Assembly: GCF_900114135.1 (NCBI RefSeq)
Contig: NZ_FORY01000010.1
Location: 15,203 to 79,202, forward strand
Length of the DNA stretch: 64,000 nucleotides
Reading direction: 5' to 3'
Source of the DNA: Celeribacter halophilus
Lineage (GTDB): Bacteria; Pseudomonadota; Alphaproteobacteria; Rhodobacterales; Rhodobacteraceae
The translations under genes were made by a program, and so were the position numbers. Below are positions 7,542 to 15,496 of the stretch, in pieces. The notes below the pieces were generated by a model, which saw nothing but the letters and a program-made list of their open reading frames with translations, was not told the DNA's origin and made no database searches. How positions within the stretch are numbered: position 1 is the first letter of the stretch; each line of letters begins with the position of its first letter.

Positions 7542-8791
7542 CCCGTTTTTCTGCCGTGGCGGCCATCCTCGCCGCATCCACAGCCCTTGTCAATCCGGCG
7601 GCGGCCGAGACAGAATTGACCATGTACTACCCCATCGCAGTAGGGGGCTCGCTGACCAAGGTGGTTGACGGCATTGTGGCCGATTTCATGGACGAAAACC
7701 CCGACATCACGGTTAACGCGATCTATGCGGGAAACTATGACGACACCCGCATCAAGGCCTTGGCCGCACTGGCCGCCGGTGAACCTGCGCAACTGGCGGT
7801 GATGTTCTCGATCGACGCTTACGACCTGATCGAACAGGACCTGATCGTTCCTTTCGAAGAACTGACCGATGACAGCGCCTGGCTCGACAGCTTCTATCCG
7901 GCGCTGATGGCCAACGGTAAAGTGGAAGGTCAGACCTGGGGCATCCCGTTCCAGCGCTCGACCATCGTCGCTTATTACAACAAGGACATGTTCCGCGAAG
8001 CGGGCCTTGATCCAGAACACGCGCCCACCACCTGGGACGAAATGGTCGATATGGGCAAGGCGCTGACCACCGACGCGCATTACGGCTTGATGATCCCCTC
8101 CACCGGCTATCCCTATTGGATGTTCCAGGCGCTTGCGATCCAGAACGGCAAAGAGCTGATGTCGGACGATGGCACCACCACCTATTTCGATGACCCCGCT
8201 GTCGTGGACACGCTGAATTTCTGGAAGAGCCTTTCAACCGAGCATGGCATCATGCCCGAGGGCACCGTCGAATGGGGTACCCTGCGTCAGGCTTTCCTCG
8301 AAGGGGAAACCGCGATGATGTGGCACTCCACCGGCAACCTGACGGCGGTGAAGAACACGGCGGAGTTCGACTTCGGCGTTGCCATGCTACCTGCTCAGGA
8401 ACGTCTGGGTTCTCCCACCGGCGGCGGCAACTTCTATGTATTCAAGGACGCGTCGGCGGAAGAGCGCATTGCGGCCCTGAAGTTGATCCAGTTTATGACC
8501 GCGCCCGAGCAGGCCGCCGAATGGTCCATCGCCACCGGCTATATGGGGGTCTCTCCCGCTGCCTATGAAACCGATGCGCTGAAGGCCTACACTGCGGAAT
8601 TCCCGCCCGCTCTTGTGGCGCGTGACCAGTTGGAACATGCCGTGGCCGAATTTTCGACCTTCGAAACCGCGCGGGTGCGCGACGGGTTGAATGCCGCGAT
8701 CCAGTCGACTCTGACCGGTGACAAGGCCGCCGAAGAAGCCCTGAGCGAGGCGCAGGCGGCGGCAGAGCGCCAGCTTCGTTCTTACAAGTAA
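7538..8791 (+). CDS. Extracellular solute-binding protein, UgpB-like
   Basis: A protein of 417 residues with a Sec signal peptide (residues 1-23, cleavage after NPAAA). The mature protein is a periplasmic family 1 binding protein (SBP_bac) and would deliver solute to the two permeases. VVDGIVADFMDENPDITV followed by YAGNYDDT resembles UgpB of the glycerol-3-phosphate importer. The YPIAVGGSLTK start and the GTLRQAFLEGETAMMWHSTG segment fit the same clade. The gene overlaps the ATPase by four bases, and a strong hairpin follows at 8801-8828. Such hairpins after binding-protein genes often protect upstream mRNA, so the binding protein may be made in excess. The actual ligand cannot be read from sequence. 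Confidence 0.9.
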   Translation: MTRFSAVAAILAASTALVNPAAAETELTMYYPIAVGGSLTKVVDGIVADFMDENPDITVNAIYAGNYDDTRIKALAALAAGEPAQLAVMFSIDAYDLIEQDLIVPFEELTDDSAWLDSFYPALMANGKVEGQTWGIPFQRSTIVAYYNKDMFREAGLDPEHAPTTWDEMVDMGKALTTDAHYGLMIPSTGYPYWMFQALAIQNGKELMSDDGTTTYFDDPAVVDTLNFWKSLSTEHGIMPEGTVEWGTLRQAFLEGETAMMWHSTGNLTAVKNTAEFDFGVAMLPAQERLGSPTGGGNFYVFKDASAEERIAALKLIQFMTAPEQAAEWSIATGYMGVSPAAYETDALKAYTAEFPPALVARDQLEHAVAEFSTFETARVRDGLNAAIQSTLTGDKAAEEALSEAQAAAERQLRSYK

Positions 8792-8800
8792 TCCAACCTG

Positions 8801-8828
8801 CGAGGGCCTGCCGTATGGCGGGCCCTCG
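8801..8828 (+). promoter_or_regulatory. Intercistronic hairpin after the binding-protein gene
   Basis: A 12-bp stem (one G-T pair) with loop GTAT: CGAGGGCCTGCC and GGCGGGCCCTCG. There is no T-run, so it is not a classical terminator. It probably stabilises the upstream message or attenuates downstream expression, as in maltose-type operons. Confidence 0.55.
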
Positions 8829-8847
8829 TGCCATCCAAGGGCCCGCT

Positions 8848-9741
8848 ATGACTGATCCCCTCAAGCTTGAACGTCGCAGACGTGCCATCCACGGTTGGCT
8901 TCTGCTATCGCCCGCGCTGGCGATGCTGACGGTGTTCGCGCTCTATCCATCGGTGGCGACCTTCTGGACCTCGCTGTGGTCGCGCGGCACGCGGCGCAAT
9001 CCCTCCGAATTCATCGGGCTGGAAAACTACCGCGCCCTGTTGGAAGATCCGACCTTCTGGAAGGTGGTCTGGAACAACCTGCTGTATGCAGGGGTGACCA
9101 TTCCAGCCTCCATCGCGATTGCGCTGATCATGGCGCTCTGGGCGAATTCCAGGATCCCCGCACGCAGCTTCATCCGCACGGCCTATTTTACACCCACCGT
9201 TCTTCCCATGATCGCGGCGGGCAATCTCTGGCTGTTTTTCTATACGCCCAGCTTCGGCATCCTGAACAAGATCGGTGCGCTGTTTGGCGCGCCGTCCGTA
9301 AACTGGCTCGGCCAGCCCGACACTGCGCTTTGGGCGATCTGCATCGTGACGATCTGGAAAGAGGCCGGGTTCTTCATGGTCTTTTACCTCGCCGCGCTGC
9401 AAACCATCCCGCCCGACCTGAAGGAAGCCGCCGAGATTGAAGGCGCCAGCCGCTGGACCTATCTGCGCCGCATCGTCCTGCCGCTGCTGATGCCGACGAC
9501 GCTGTTCATTTTCGTCAATGCGATGATCAATTCGGTCAAGCTGATCGATCATCTTTTCATCCTGACCAAGGGCGGGCCATCCGACAGCTCCAAGCTGATC
9601 CTCTATTACATATGGGAAAACGCCTTTGCCTATTTCGACCGCCCGGCTGCAGCGGCGATGACGATCTTTGTGCTGATCGTCCTGGGCTTGCTGGCCGCGT
9701 TTCAGTTCCTTGTCCTCGAACGCCGGACCCACTACCAATGA
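8848..9741 (+). CDS. ABC transporter permease (UgpA/MalF-type)
   Basis: A membrane protein of 297 residues with about six transmembrane segments, the first at residues 16-36. The cytoplasmic EAA loop that docks on the ATPase is visible as EAAEIEGASRWTYLRRIVLPLLMP. This is the binding-protein-dependent inner-membrane component (BPD_transp_1). The start at 8848 is chosen over 8815 because AAGG lies seven bases upstream and the extra residues would come from the preceding hairpin. The stop overlaps the next permease by four bases (ATGA). It should form the heterodimeric channel with the downstream permease. Substrate unknown; probably a sugar or polyol phosphate. Confidence 0.9.
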   Translation: MTDPLKLERRRRAIHGWLLLSPALAMLTVFALYPSVATFWTSLWSRGTRRNPSEFIGLENYRALLEDPTFWKVVWNNLLYAGVTIPASIAIALIMALWANSRIPARSFIRTAYFTPTVLPMIAAGNLWLFFYTPSFGILNKIGALFGAPSVNWLGQPDTALWAICIVTIWKEAGFFMVFYLAALQTIPPDLKEAAEIEGASRWTYLRRIVLPLLMPTTLFIFVNAMINSVKLIDHLFILTKGGPSDSSKLILYYIWENAFAYFDRPAAAAMTIFVLIVLGLLAAFQFLVLERRTHYQ

Positions 9742-10538
9742 GCCGATACATTGAACCCATCCTCGCCATCGCGCTGGCCATCCTGTGGGTGTCGCCCTTG
9801 GTGGTGGCCTTCTGGGCCGCGTTTCACAACGTGTCAGATGCGATCAACTTTCGCCTTTCGGCCCCGCTTACGCTGGAAAATTTCCGCATTGCATGGGACG
9901 GGGCACCTTGGTTGCGCTACTTCCTTAACACCTTCCTGCTGGTCACGTTGATCCTCGCCGGGCAATTTTTCCTCTGCACACTGGCGGGATTTGCCTTTGT
10001 CCAAACCCGGTTTGCCGGGCGCGATACGGTGTTCATCCTTGTCCTGTTACAGCTGTTTATCCTGCCCGAGGTCCTGATCGTGGAGAATTACCGCGTGGCG
10101 GCGTCGCTGGGTCTTTTGGATAGCCTAATGGGGATAGGCGCGCCTTACATGGCCTCGGCCTTCGGGATGTTCCTGATGCGCCAGGCGTTCAAATCCGTGC
10201 CACGTGACCTGGACGAAGCCGCGCGTGTCGAGGGATGTTCTACCCTCGGCGTGCTCTGGCGTGTCTACGTGCCTGCGGCGCGCCCCACCTACCTGGCCTA
10301 TGCGCTGGTCTCGATTTCGACCCACTGGAACAATTTTCTCTGGCCTTTGATCGTCACCAATTCGGAAAGCACACGGCCTCTGACCGTTGGTCTGTCGCTG
10401 TTTGCGGCGCCGGAGAACGGGGTCGATATCTCGGTCATATCAGCGGCCACGATCATGGTGATCGCGCCGCTGTTGATCGGCTTCCTGATCTTCCAGCGCC
10501 AATTCGTGCAGGCCTTTCTGACGGCGGGTGTGAAGTAA
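9738..10538 (+). CDS. ABC transporter permease (UgpE/MalG-type)
   Basis: A membrane protein of 266 residues and the partner of the preceding permease. Transmembrane segments begin at residue 6. The EAA loop appears as DEAARVEGCSTLGVLWRVYVP, and the C-terminal region has the family pattern WNNFLWPLIVT. The start at 9738 is fixed by the ATGA overlap with the preceding stop; a longer frame exists upstream but would lie inside the other permease. It is the last gene of the operon DeoR-ATPase-binding protein-permease-permease. No enzyme gene follows, so the catabolic pathway is not indicated here. An inverted repeat at 10555-10605 follows. Confidence 0.9.
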   Translation: MSRYIEPILAIALAILWVSPLVVAFWAAFHNVSDAINFRLSAPLTLENFRIAWDGAPWLRYFLNTFLLVTLILAGQFFLCTLAGFAFVQTRFAGRDTVFILVLLQLFILPEVLIVENYRVAASLGLLDSLMGIGAPYMASAFGMFLMRQAFKSVPRDLDEAARVEGCSTLGVLWRVYVPAARPTYLAYALVSISTHWNNFLWPLIVTNSESTRPLTVGLSLFAAPENGVDISVISAATIMVIAPLLIGFLIFQRQFVQAFLTAGVK

Positions 10539-10554
10539 CTGGGACCTGAGACCC

Positions 10555-10605
10555 GGCTATGGCCACCTGCTGCGCAATTTGACGACTACACAGCGGGCCA
10601 TAGCC
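10555..10605 (+). terminator. Inverted repeat after the ABC operon
   Basis: GGCTATGGCC (10555-10564) and GGCCATAGCC (10596-10605) form a perfect 10-bp stem with a 31-base loop, 17 bases after the operon stop. There is no T-run, so a factor-dependent end or mRNA-stabilising structure is more likely than an intrinsic terminator. Confidence 0.4.
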
Positions 10606-10775
10606 TCTAAATTAGCATCATTCCGAGGGGGGTATGGTCCTGACTATGGGGCTCCGATGTCTCGGACGGAGTTGGGGCGCTAAAGCAAACCCGCATCCTC
10701 GACTGGGCCGCGGGAGAGGCCTGCGTATGCGACTGATTGCCCCTTCCTTCGGGGTTTTCGGTGAAGATGAGCTTC

Positions 10776-11040
10776 TCAAGGCACGTTCCGCCAATGCTTT
10801 TGTCAGCTCCTGTATTATCCCGCCCTTGCCAAACAGGTCGCCGGGGGGCCGGCCTTCCATAAGTTGGTCCAAAAGGTCTTTGTTGATGCTCATACGTGGG
10901 TCTCCTCATCTGAGAGCTACCACGCCAGAGCAAAAATGCAGGATAGTCCCCTTGTCTGTTGTCGACGCGACTATCTTGCGGTTACCAATTCGTGGCCACA
11001 TGTGGAGTGTGTCTGAAACCCTGTGTATGGGGTTACCCCT
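10776..11040 (-). pseudogene. Remnant of an IS256-family insertion sequence (5' end only)
   Basis: From 10893 leftwards the frame starts MSINKDLLDQLMEGRPPGDL and continues to KALAERAL, the well-known N-terminus of IS256/mutator-type transposases. After about 39 residues similarity stops near 10776 and the frame runs into unrelated sequence. The catalytic DDE domain is therefore missing. Upstream, 11007-11040 looks like an IS256-type terminal repeat (TGTCTGAAACCCTGTGTATG on the plus strand) and lies directly after the stop codon of the DinB-like gene. This is a dead fragment left by deletion. The family call rests on the N-terminal signature; the terminal repeat boundary is approximate. Confidence 0.7.
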
Positions 11041-12243
11041 TTTCGAAGAACCCGTAGTGTGGCTTCGAATGACCAAAGGACACGGTATCCGGGCCGAACC
11101 TCCGGTTGATGTTATCCACGACTTTTCCGAGCTTTTCCCGTTCGGTCTTGGATGCCTGCGGCAATGGCAGAAACAGGTCCGGCACTCGATCCTCGAGCCG
11201 TTGAATGCGGCCCAGCTGCACGCCGACGGACATATAGTCCCTACACCCTGTCCGATCGTAGAACCGGCGCCATAACACTCTGTTCAATTCCAGGAAATGC
11301 ATCGTGTCCTGGCTGGGGAATGTGCTGATCCCGTCTGTCCACCATCCTTTCGGACGGCAGGACACCTGTATGGAAAAATGTCGCGCCAGATACCCGTCGC
11401 GACGCAGGCGCGCGGTTGCTTTTTCGACAAGCCATCGTGAGACGAAATAGGCATTCGGCAGGCTCCTATTTTCCGGGGCCAGCACCTTGGTATTCCCGTA
11501 GCCATTTCGCCGCGTTGGAACGAGGGGAATATCCTCTCCTTGGAGCGCGCGCACGAACCTTTCTCCCTCCACGGAACGCCAGATCATCCGCGCGTGGCGG
11601 GGATCAATCCGGTAAAGATCCGGGATCGTGTAAACGCCTGCGGCGTTCAGCTTTCGATGAACACCTTTGGCGATGCCGGGCAGCTTGTCCAAGGGCATGT
11701 CAGCCAAGCGATCTGGCATGTTATTCGGGGATAGCCAGGACAGTCCGTCCGGTTTTTCCAGCTTGCCCGCTATTTTCGCAAGCAAATGATTGGGGCCCAA
11801 CCCTACAGACGCCCCGATAAATGGCCCCGCTTCGGCTTTGATGAGAGACTTGATCTCCTGCGCTTTCGCAATCGCCCGGTCCAATTCATGATCGACGGCC
11901 GACAGACGGATCTGAAACTCGTCCACAGATCTAATCCGCTCAACTTCCGCAATCTTGTCTATCGCTTTGGCGATCTTCTGGTTCATGCGTACACAGACTT
12001 TATGACGAGCCCCGACCAAGGCAATCCTTGAAAAAGTTTCTTGGCCTCATAAATGCGTGTGCCTACGCCGATCCCGAGGGCTTTCGCATCATAAGAGGCC
12101 GCAACGATGGCCCCGGCATCATTATCGACAGCGGTGATGCCTACAGGCCTCCCACGCAACTCAGGACGCAGCTGTTGCTCCACGGAAGCATAAAAGCTGT
12201 CCATGTCGATGTAGAGGGTCCGGAATTTCGTGGTCTTTGCCAT
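11033..12243 (-). pseudogene. DinB-like Y-family DNA polymerase with a frameshift
   Basis: Two overlapping minus-strand frames make one Y-family translesion polymerase. The first (12243 to about 12020) has the palm motif YIDMDSFYASVEQ and ends soon after EAKKLFQGLP. The second resumes with VGARHKVCVRMN and runs to a natural end, FEKG, at 11033. It includes the second catalytic pair in RSVDEFQIRLS and the later thumb and little-finger regions. A single missing base in CCTTGG near 12015-12021 would explain the shift; CCTTTGG restores it. Total length would be about 404 residues, normal for the family. All catalytic acids remain, so it is either a recent inactivation or a sequencing slip. A LexA box lies 17 bases upstream of the start. 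Confidence 0.85.
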
Positions 12244-12259
12244 TTCAGAATCGTCATAT

Positions 12260-12274
12260 GTTCGCTATTTGTTC
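12260..12274. promoter_or_regulatory. LexA (SOS) box
   Basis: GTTCGCTATTTGTTC is an exact GTTC-N7-GTTC, the alphaproteobacterial LexA operator. It lies between the start of the DinB-like gene (12243) and the divergent small gene (12279), so one repressor could control both. Confidence 0.8.
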
Positions 12275-12278
12275 CTTT

Positions 12279-12563
12279 ATGGATATGAAAAGAAAACTCG
12301 GCAACGTCTCTTTCGGGGGGAACTGGAGTGAGGACATCCTCACCAGTGATCAGCTGAATAGCGTTCTTGATTTCCTGGATGCCGTGGCGGCCAGATGTGC
12401 GGATGAAGACATGCGTGGCGACAGGCTGGAAGATGCTTTGGTTTATGTTTCCGTGCATATTGAAAAAGGCGACATGCTGGCCGCGGCAATGCGTAATGGG
12501 CTTGCGATGTACAACCCATGGCAACGTCAAGAGGCGGTGTGCAGGGCTGTTAGGTTAATTTAA
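12279..12563 (+). CDS. Small unrecognised protein, divergent from the DinB-like gene
   Basis: A protein of 94 residues (start 12279, or 12285 at the second Met). No known domain is recognised. It looks soluble and helical, with the acidic stretch EDILTSDQLNSVLDFLDAV and a C-terminal NPWQRQEAVCRAVR. There is no signal peptide or membrane segment. No Shine-Dalgarno sequence precedes the start and the LexA box ends only four bases before it, so a leaderless message is possible. Sharing a LexA box with a translesion polymerase suggests SOS induction and perhaps a DNA-damage role, but nothing in the protein itself shows it. A hairpin follows at 12640. Confidence 0.55.
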   Translation: MDMKRKLGNVSFGGNWSEDILTSDQLNSVLDFLDAVAARCADEDMRGDRLEDALVYVSVHIEKGDMLAAAMRNGLAMYNPWQRQEAVCRAVRLI

Positions 12564-12639
12564 CGGTCTGTGCGTGAAGTTTAAAAGTTATTGTTTGGAG
12601 TTTGGAAATAGAGGTAGACGCTCCCAAAATCCTTAAATT

Positions 12640-12669
12640 TACAGGGCGTAGCTTTAGCTACGCCCTGTA
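12640..12669. terminator. Strong hairpin between the small SOS gene and the LysR gene
   Basis: ACAGGGCGTAGC-TTTA-GCTACGCCCTGT is a perfect 12-bp stem with a 4-base loop, extended by flanking A/T pairs. It sits between convergent genes and probably acts as a bidirectional terminator, although T-runs are weak on both sides. Confidence 0.6.
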
Positions 12670-12832
12670 ATTGTCCGTTACCTTGGAGTGCAAGGCCGAG
12701 ACGCTGCGGTGGTCGACGTAAAGGCGACATTAAAGGCAGCGGCCCTTACCGTCAGTTAAAACTTTGCATGGGAAATGAACTGGACTTTCAAAGCCTCTAT
12801 CGTGATAAACTGTTCATTGTGGAGAAATCAGA

Positions 12833-13741
12833 TCAATCCGTATGGGCTTTAGGGTTGCCGAGGCTTGTGATCCCCCTCGCCAGTATCTCGCGCACACGGG
12901 CAATCCGAGGTACATTACGCAGCGCTTTGGGGACTACAAGCCAAACAGGGAGTGCTGGCAAGGTCACGAAATCTGCTATGCGCTCCACACGCGGCTCAGC
13001 ATCGCCGACTATACATTGGAAGCCACCCACACCGCAACCGGCACAGACGAGCGCCCAATTGACAAGCTGGTCGTCGCAGCGAAGCGCGAAATCGTCACGC
13101 GTTACGTGGAGGCCGTTCTCGGCCATAAGGCGCAGCATCATCTCAGATTGGTCATATCCCACGAAATCCAGATTCATCAGCGCCTCAGGGCTTTCCGGTC
13201 GCCCCATACGTTCGATGTAGCTACGCGCGGCGTAGAGCCCGAGTGGGAGTTCGGAGATCTTTTGTGCGACAAGATCACCACGCTCGGGTCGGAACATCCG
13301 CAACGCGATATCTGCCTCTCGGTATATCATATTTTCAGGGATGTCTGAGGCCACAAGATCAACCTGTATTCCCGGTTCCTCTTGTCTTAGGCGCGCAAGG
13401 ATTGGCGGTAAATGCCAGTAGGATACGATCCGCGACGCGGTTATGCGCACCCGCCCTTCTAAGTTGGCACTTCGTCCGGCAGCGGTTAGCGCGATACGGG
13501 CCGCCGCCTGTTCCATCGTGCAAACATGCTCGAAAAGTTGATGGCCGAGAGGTGTAAGGCGCTGCCCGCTCGGTGTACGCGTGAAGAGCGGCTGTTCAAG
13601 TGTCGTCTCAAGCGCCCGAATGTGTCGCCCGAGTGTCGGCTGGCTAATGCCGCAGTCCCGCGCTGCCGCAGAAAGCGATCCCGCTTTGGCGACATGTAAA
13701 AAGCTCCGAAGAAGCGCCCAGTCCAATCCACAAATATCCAT
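12833..13741 (-). CDS. LysR-family transcriptional regulator
   Basis: A protein of 302 residues. The N-terminal winged helix-turn-helix appears in FLHVAKAGSLSAAARDCGIS followed by QPTLGRHIRALE, and the effector-binding periplasmic-protein-like domain fills the rest. It is divergent from a Rossmann-fold NAD-dependent epimerase-like gene 93 bp away, the typical layout in which a LysR protein activates its neighbour. A 14-bp palindrome (ATTCATATATGAAT) overlaps its own start codon and is a likely autoregulatory site. No ribosome site is obvious before the ATG. The effector is unknown. Confidence 0.9.
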   Translation of the reverse strand: MDICGLDWALLRSFLHVAKAGSLSAAARDCGISQPTLGRHIRALETTLEQPLFTRTPSGQRLTPLGHQLFEHVCTMEQAAARIALTAAGRSANLEGRVRITASRIVSYWHLPPILARLRQEEPGIQVDLVASDIPENMIYREADIALRMFRPERGDLVAQKISELPLGLYAARSYIERMGRPESPEALMNLDFVGYDQSEMMLRLMAENGLHVTRDDFALRCDDQLVNWALVCAGCGVGGFQCIVGDAEPRVERIADFVTLPALPVWLVVPKALRNVPRIARVREILARGITSLGNPKAHTD

Positions 13742-13753
13742 TCATATATGAAT
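13740..13753. promoter_or_regulatory. Candidate LysR operator over the start codon
   Basis: ATTCATATATGAAT is a perfect 14-bp palindrome spanning the LysR start codon in the divergent promoter region. Binding here would fit autorepression. Inferred. Confidence 0.4.
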
Positions 13754-13834
13754 AGCCGCAATGCATATGATAGCAATACCCATTCGAACATGCTTGCGAA
13801 ACAATAGTCGGGCAACAAAGCAAAAGGAGCTTTC

Positions 13835-14698
13835 ATGTCCAGAACCGTTCTTATTCTCGGGGCCTCGGGTTTTGCGGGCAAAGCCTTCGATCGGGCATTT
13901 TTTACGGATGGATGGAGGATCCGCCGCTATCAGCGCGGAACCGATCCTGCCGAAGCCGCACGTGGCGTCGATCTTATCATAAATGCGATGAACCCACCGA
14001 ATTATCATGACTGGGCACGGCAGATACCCAAGATTACCGAGCTTGCCATGACCGCCGCTCGGGTAAGCGGGGCACGCGTTCTTATCCCTGGGAATGTCTA
14101 TGTTTATGGCCGCCAGCCCGGCCCGTGGTCAAATGACACCCCGCACAGTCCCTGCAGCCGAAAGGGAAAAATTCGCGCCGACATGGAAGCCGCTTGGCGT
14201 GAGTCTCGCTTGCCCGTGACGATCTTGCGCGGCGGAGACTTCATCGATGAGCAGCGTCAGGGGCAGGCCATCGGATTGGTGGTCCTTAAAAAGCTGTACA
14301 CGGACAGGGTCACGGCCATGGGCGCACCGGAGATACAGCGCGCCTATGCCTATTTGCCAGATTTTGCCCGTGCTGCAGCCATTTTGTCCAAAGCGGATGA
14401 CCTACCCGTTTTTGCTGATATTCCCTTTCCTGGACATAACTTCAGCATCAATGACCTGGTCGCAGAGATTGAGCGGCAGACAAACCGCAGGTTAGAGATC
14501 AACCGCTTTCCCTGGTGGGCACTTCGCCTGAGCGCCCCGTTTTGGGAGTTGGGCCGAGAGCTTTTCGAACAGCGATACCTGTACGATCACTCTCACAGTT
14601 TGGATGGCGCCTGCTTTGAATCTCTTTGTCCACATTTCGATCATACACCTCTGGAAAAAGTAATTGCTCGGCTCATTCAACTTCACACATCCGGTTAA
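13835..14698 (+). CDS. NAD-dependent epimerase/dehydratase-like (extended SDR) protein
   Basis: A protein of 287 residues. The nucleotide-binding glycine motif GASGFAGKAF is at residues 8-17, and ARVLIPGNVYVYG resembles the strand before the catalytic Tyr in extended short-chain dehydrogenases. FIDEQRQ and the following AYAYLPDFARAAA also fit epimerases that act on nucleotide sugars or terpenoid-like substrates. The catalytic YxxxK is not clearly present, so activity is uncertain. It is divergent from a LysR regulator that probably controls it. AAAGGAG lies before the ATG with good spacing. Cytosolic; substrate unknown. Confidence 0.8.
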   Translation: MSRTVLILGASGFAGKAFDRAFFTDGWRIRRYQRGTDPAEAARGVDLIINAMNPPNYHDWARQIPKITELAMTAARVSGARVLIPGNVYVYGRQPGPWSNDTPHSPCSRKGKIRADMEAAWRESRLPVTILRGGDFIDEQRQGQAIGLVVLKKLYTDRVTAMGAPEIQRAYAYLPDFARAAAILSKADDLPVFADIPFPGHNFSINDLVAEIERQTNRRLEINRFPWWALRLSAPFWELGRELFEQRYLYDHSHSLDGACFESLCPHFDHTPLEKVIARLIQLHTSG

Positions 14699-14907
14699 CT
14701 GTTTGAGCCTGAGGTTTGAACTTGGAGCCTAAAAGATTTAGGGCAACAAAGTTTGCTCGGAAAGAAATCGAACCAAGAAAATGTTGCTCGATACACAAAT
14801 GGCTGCTTCGGCGGACTGTGGTGCGGCATTGCAATGGATAGCGAGCGGCAGGATCGGGCCGGTCGTGTTTATTTCACTAAGACTGATCCCCTGTTCTTAC
14901 TTTCATG

Positions 14908-14913
14908 TATAAT
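14908..14913 (+). promoter_or_regulatory. Minus-10 box directly before imuA
   Basis: A perfect TATAAT ends seven bases before the imuA ATG at 14921. Transcription would start at or next to the ATG, implying a leaderless message. Only one LexA half-site (GTTC, 14893) is visible upstream. Confidence 0.4.
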
Positions 14914-14920
14914 CTGAGTC

Positions 14921-15496
14921 ATGGCTACCTTCGAATCCCATTTCCCCCCAATGCCTTCCCGCACCCATGAGGCTTGCGGTCCCTCGGCGCATGTCTTTGC
15001 TTATGCCTTTGCGGGGCAAGTGTCGCGTGCCAAGGGAAACTCGGTGCTTTGGGTGCGTGAGGCGTGGAATTCCGTGCAATTGAACCCGCTAGGGTTTGAG
15101 ACCTATCTCGATCCGCAACAGCTTTTGGTTGCGCAGGCGCCGAGCCATATTGATGTTCTGGCTTCGGCGGAAGAGGCGTTGCGCTCGGGGCGCGTTGCCT
15201 TGGTTGTCATGGAATTGAGCCAATCCGTTGGCCTGACCGAAGGGCGGCGATTGCAGCTTGCTGCGCAGCAGGGCGGGTCGATGGGGCTTTGCATTCTGCC
15301 CGAGGGCATGGGCAGCAATGCCGCGCAAACCCGTTGGCGTTGCACGCCCGTTTTCGATCCGCAGGAACAGGCGGACTCGACTCTGCAAAAATGGGAAATT
15401 ATAAAGAACAAATCAGGAACGCTAAGAGAGTGGCATGTGAAGTGGGATGCGCAAACGCGTCGTATCAATGTGGTTTCCACGACTGCCCAGCGATAG
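14921..15496 (+). CDS. imuA: ImuA-like mutasome protein
   Basis: A protein of 191 residues and the first gene of the imuA-imuB-dnaE2 cassette. It matches the RecA-like ImuA family in length and in segments such as HVFAYAFAGQVSRAKGNSV and ALVVMELSQ. No Walker A motif is visible, as in other alphaproteobacterial ImuA proteins. In the DNA-damage response it would work with ImuB to bring DnaE2 to stalled forks. The start has no Shine-Dalgarno sequence; TATAAT lies just upstream, suggesting leaderless translation. It overlaps imuB by 50 bases. Operon position is the strongest evidence, since the protein alone is weakly distinctive. Confidence 0.82.
   Translation: MATFESHFPPMPSRTHEACGPSAHVFAYAFAGQVSRAKGNSVLWVREAWNSVQLNPLGFETYLDPQQLLVAQAPSHIDVLASAEEALRSGRVALVVMELSQSVGLTEGRRLQLAAQQGGSMGLCILPEGMGSNAAQTRWRCTPVFDPQEQADSTLQKWEIIKNKSGTLREWHVKWDAQTRRINVVSTTAQR

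Noticed and set aside
10737-10760. Terminator CCCC-TTCCTT-CGGGG-TTTT in the IS256 gap
   Set aside because: Very short stem and no gene ends here; could be chance.
14893-14907. LexA box before imuA
   Set aside because: Only the first GTTC half is present; the second half reads CATG.
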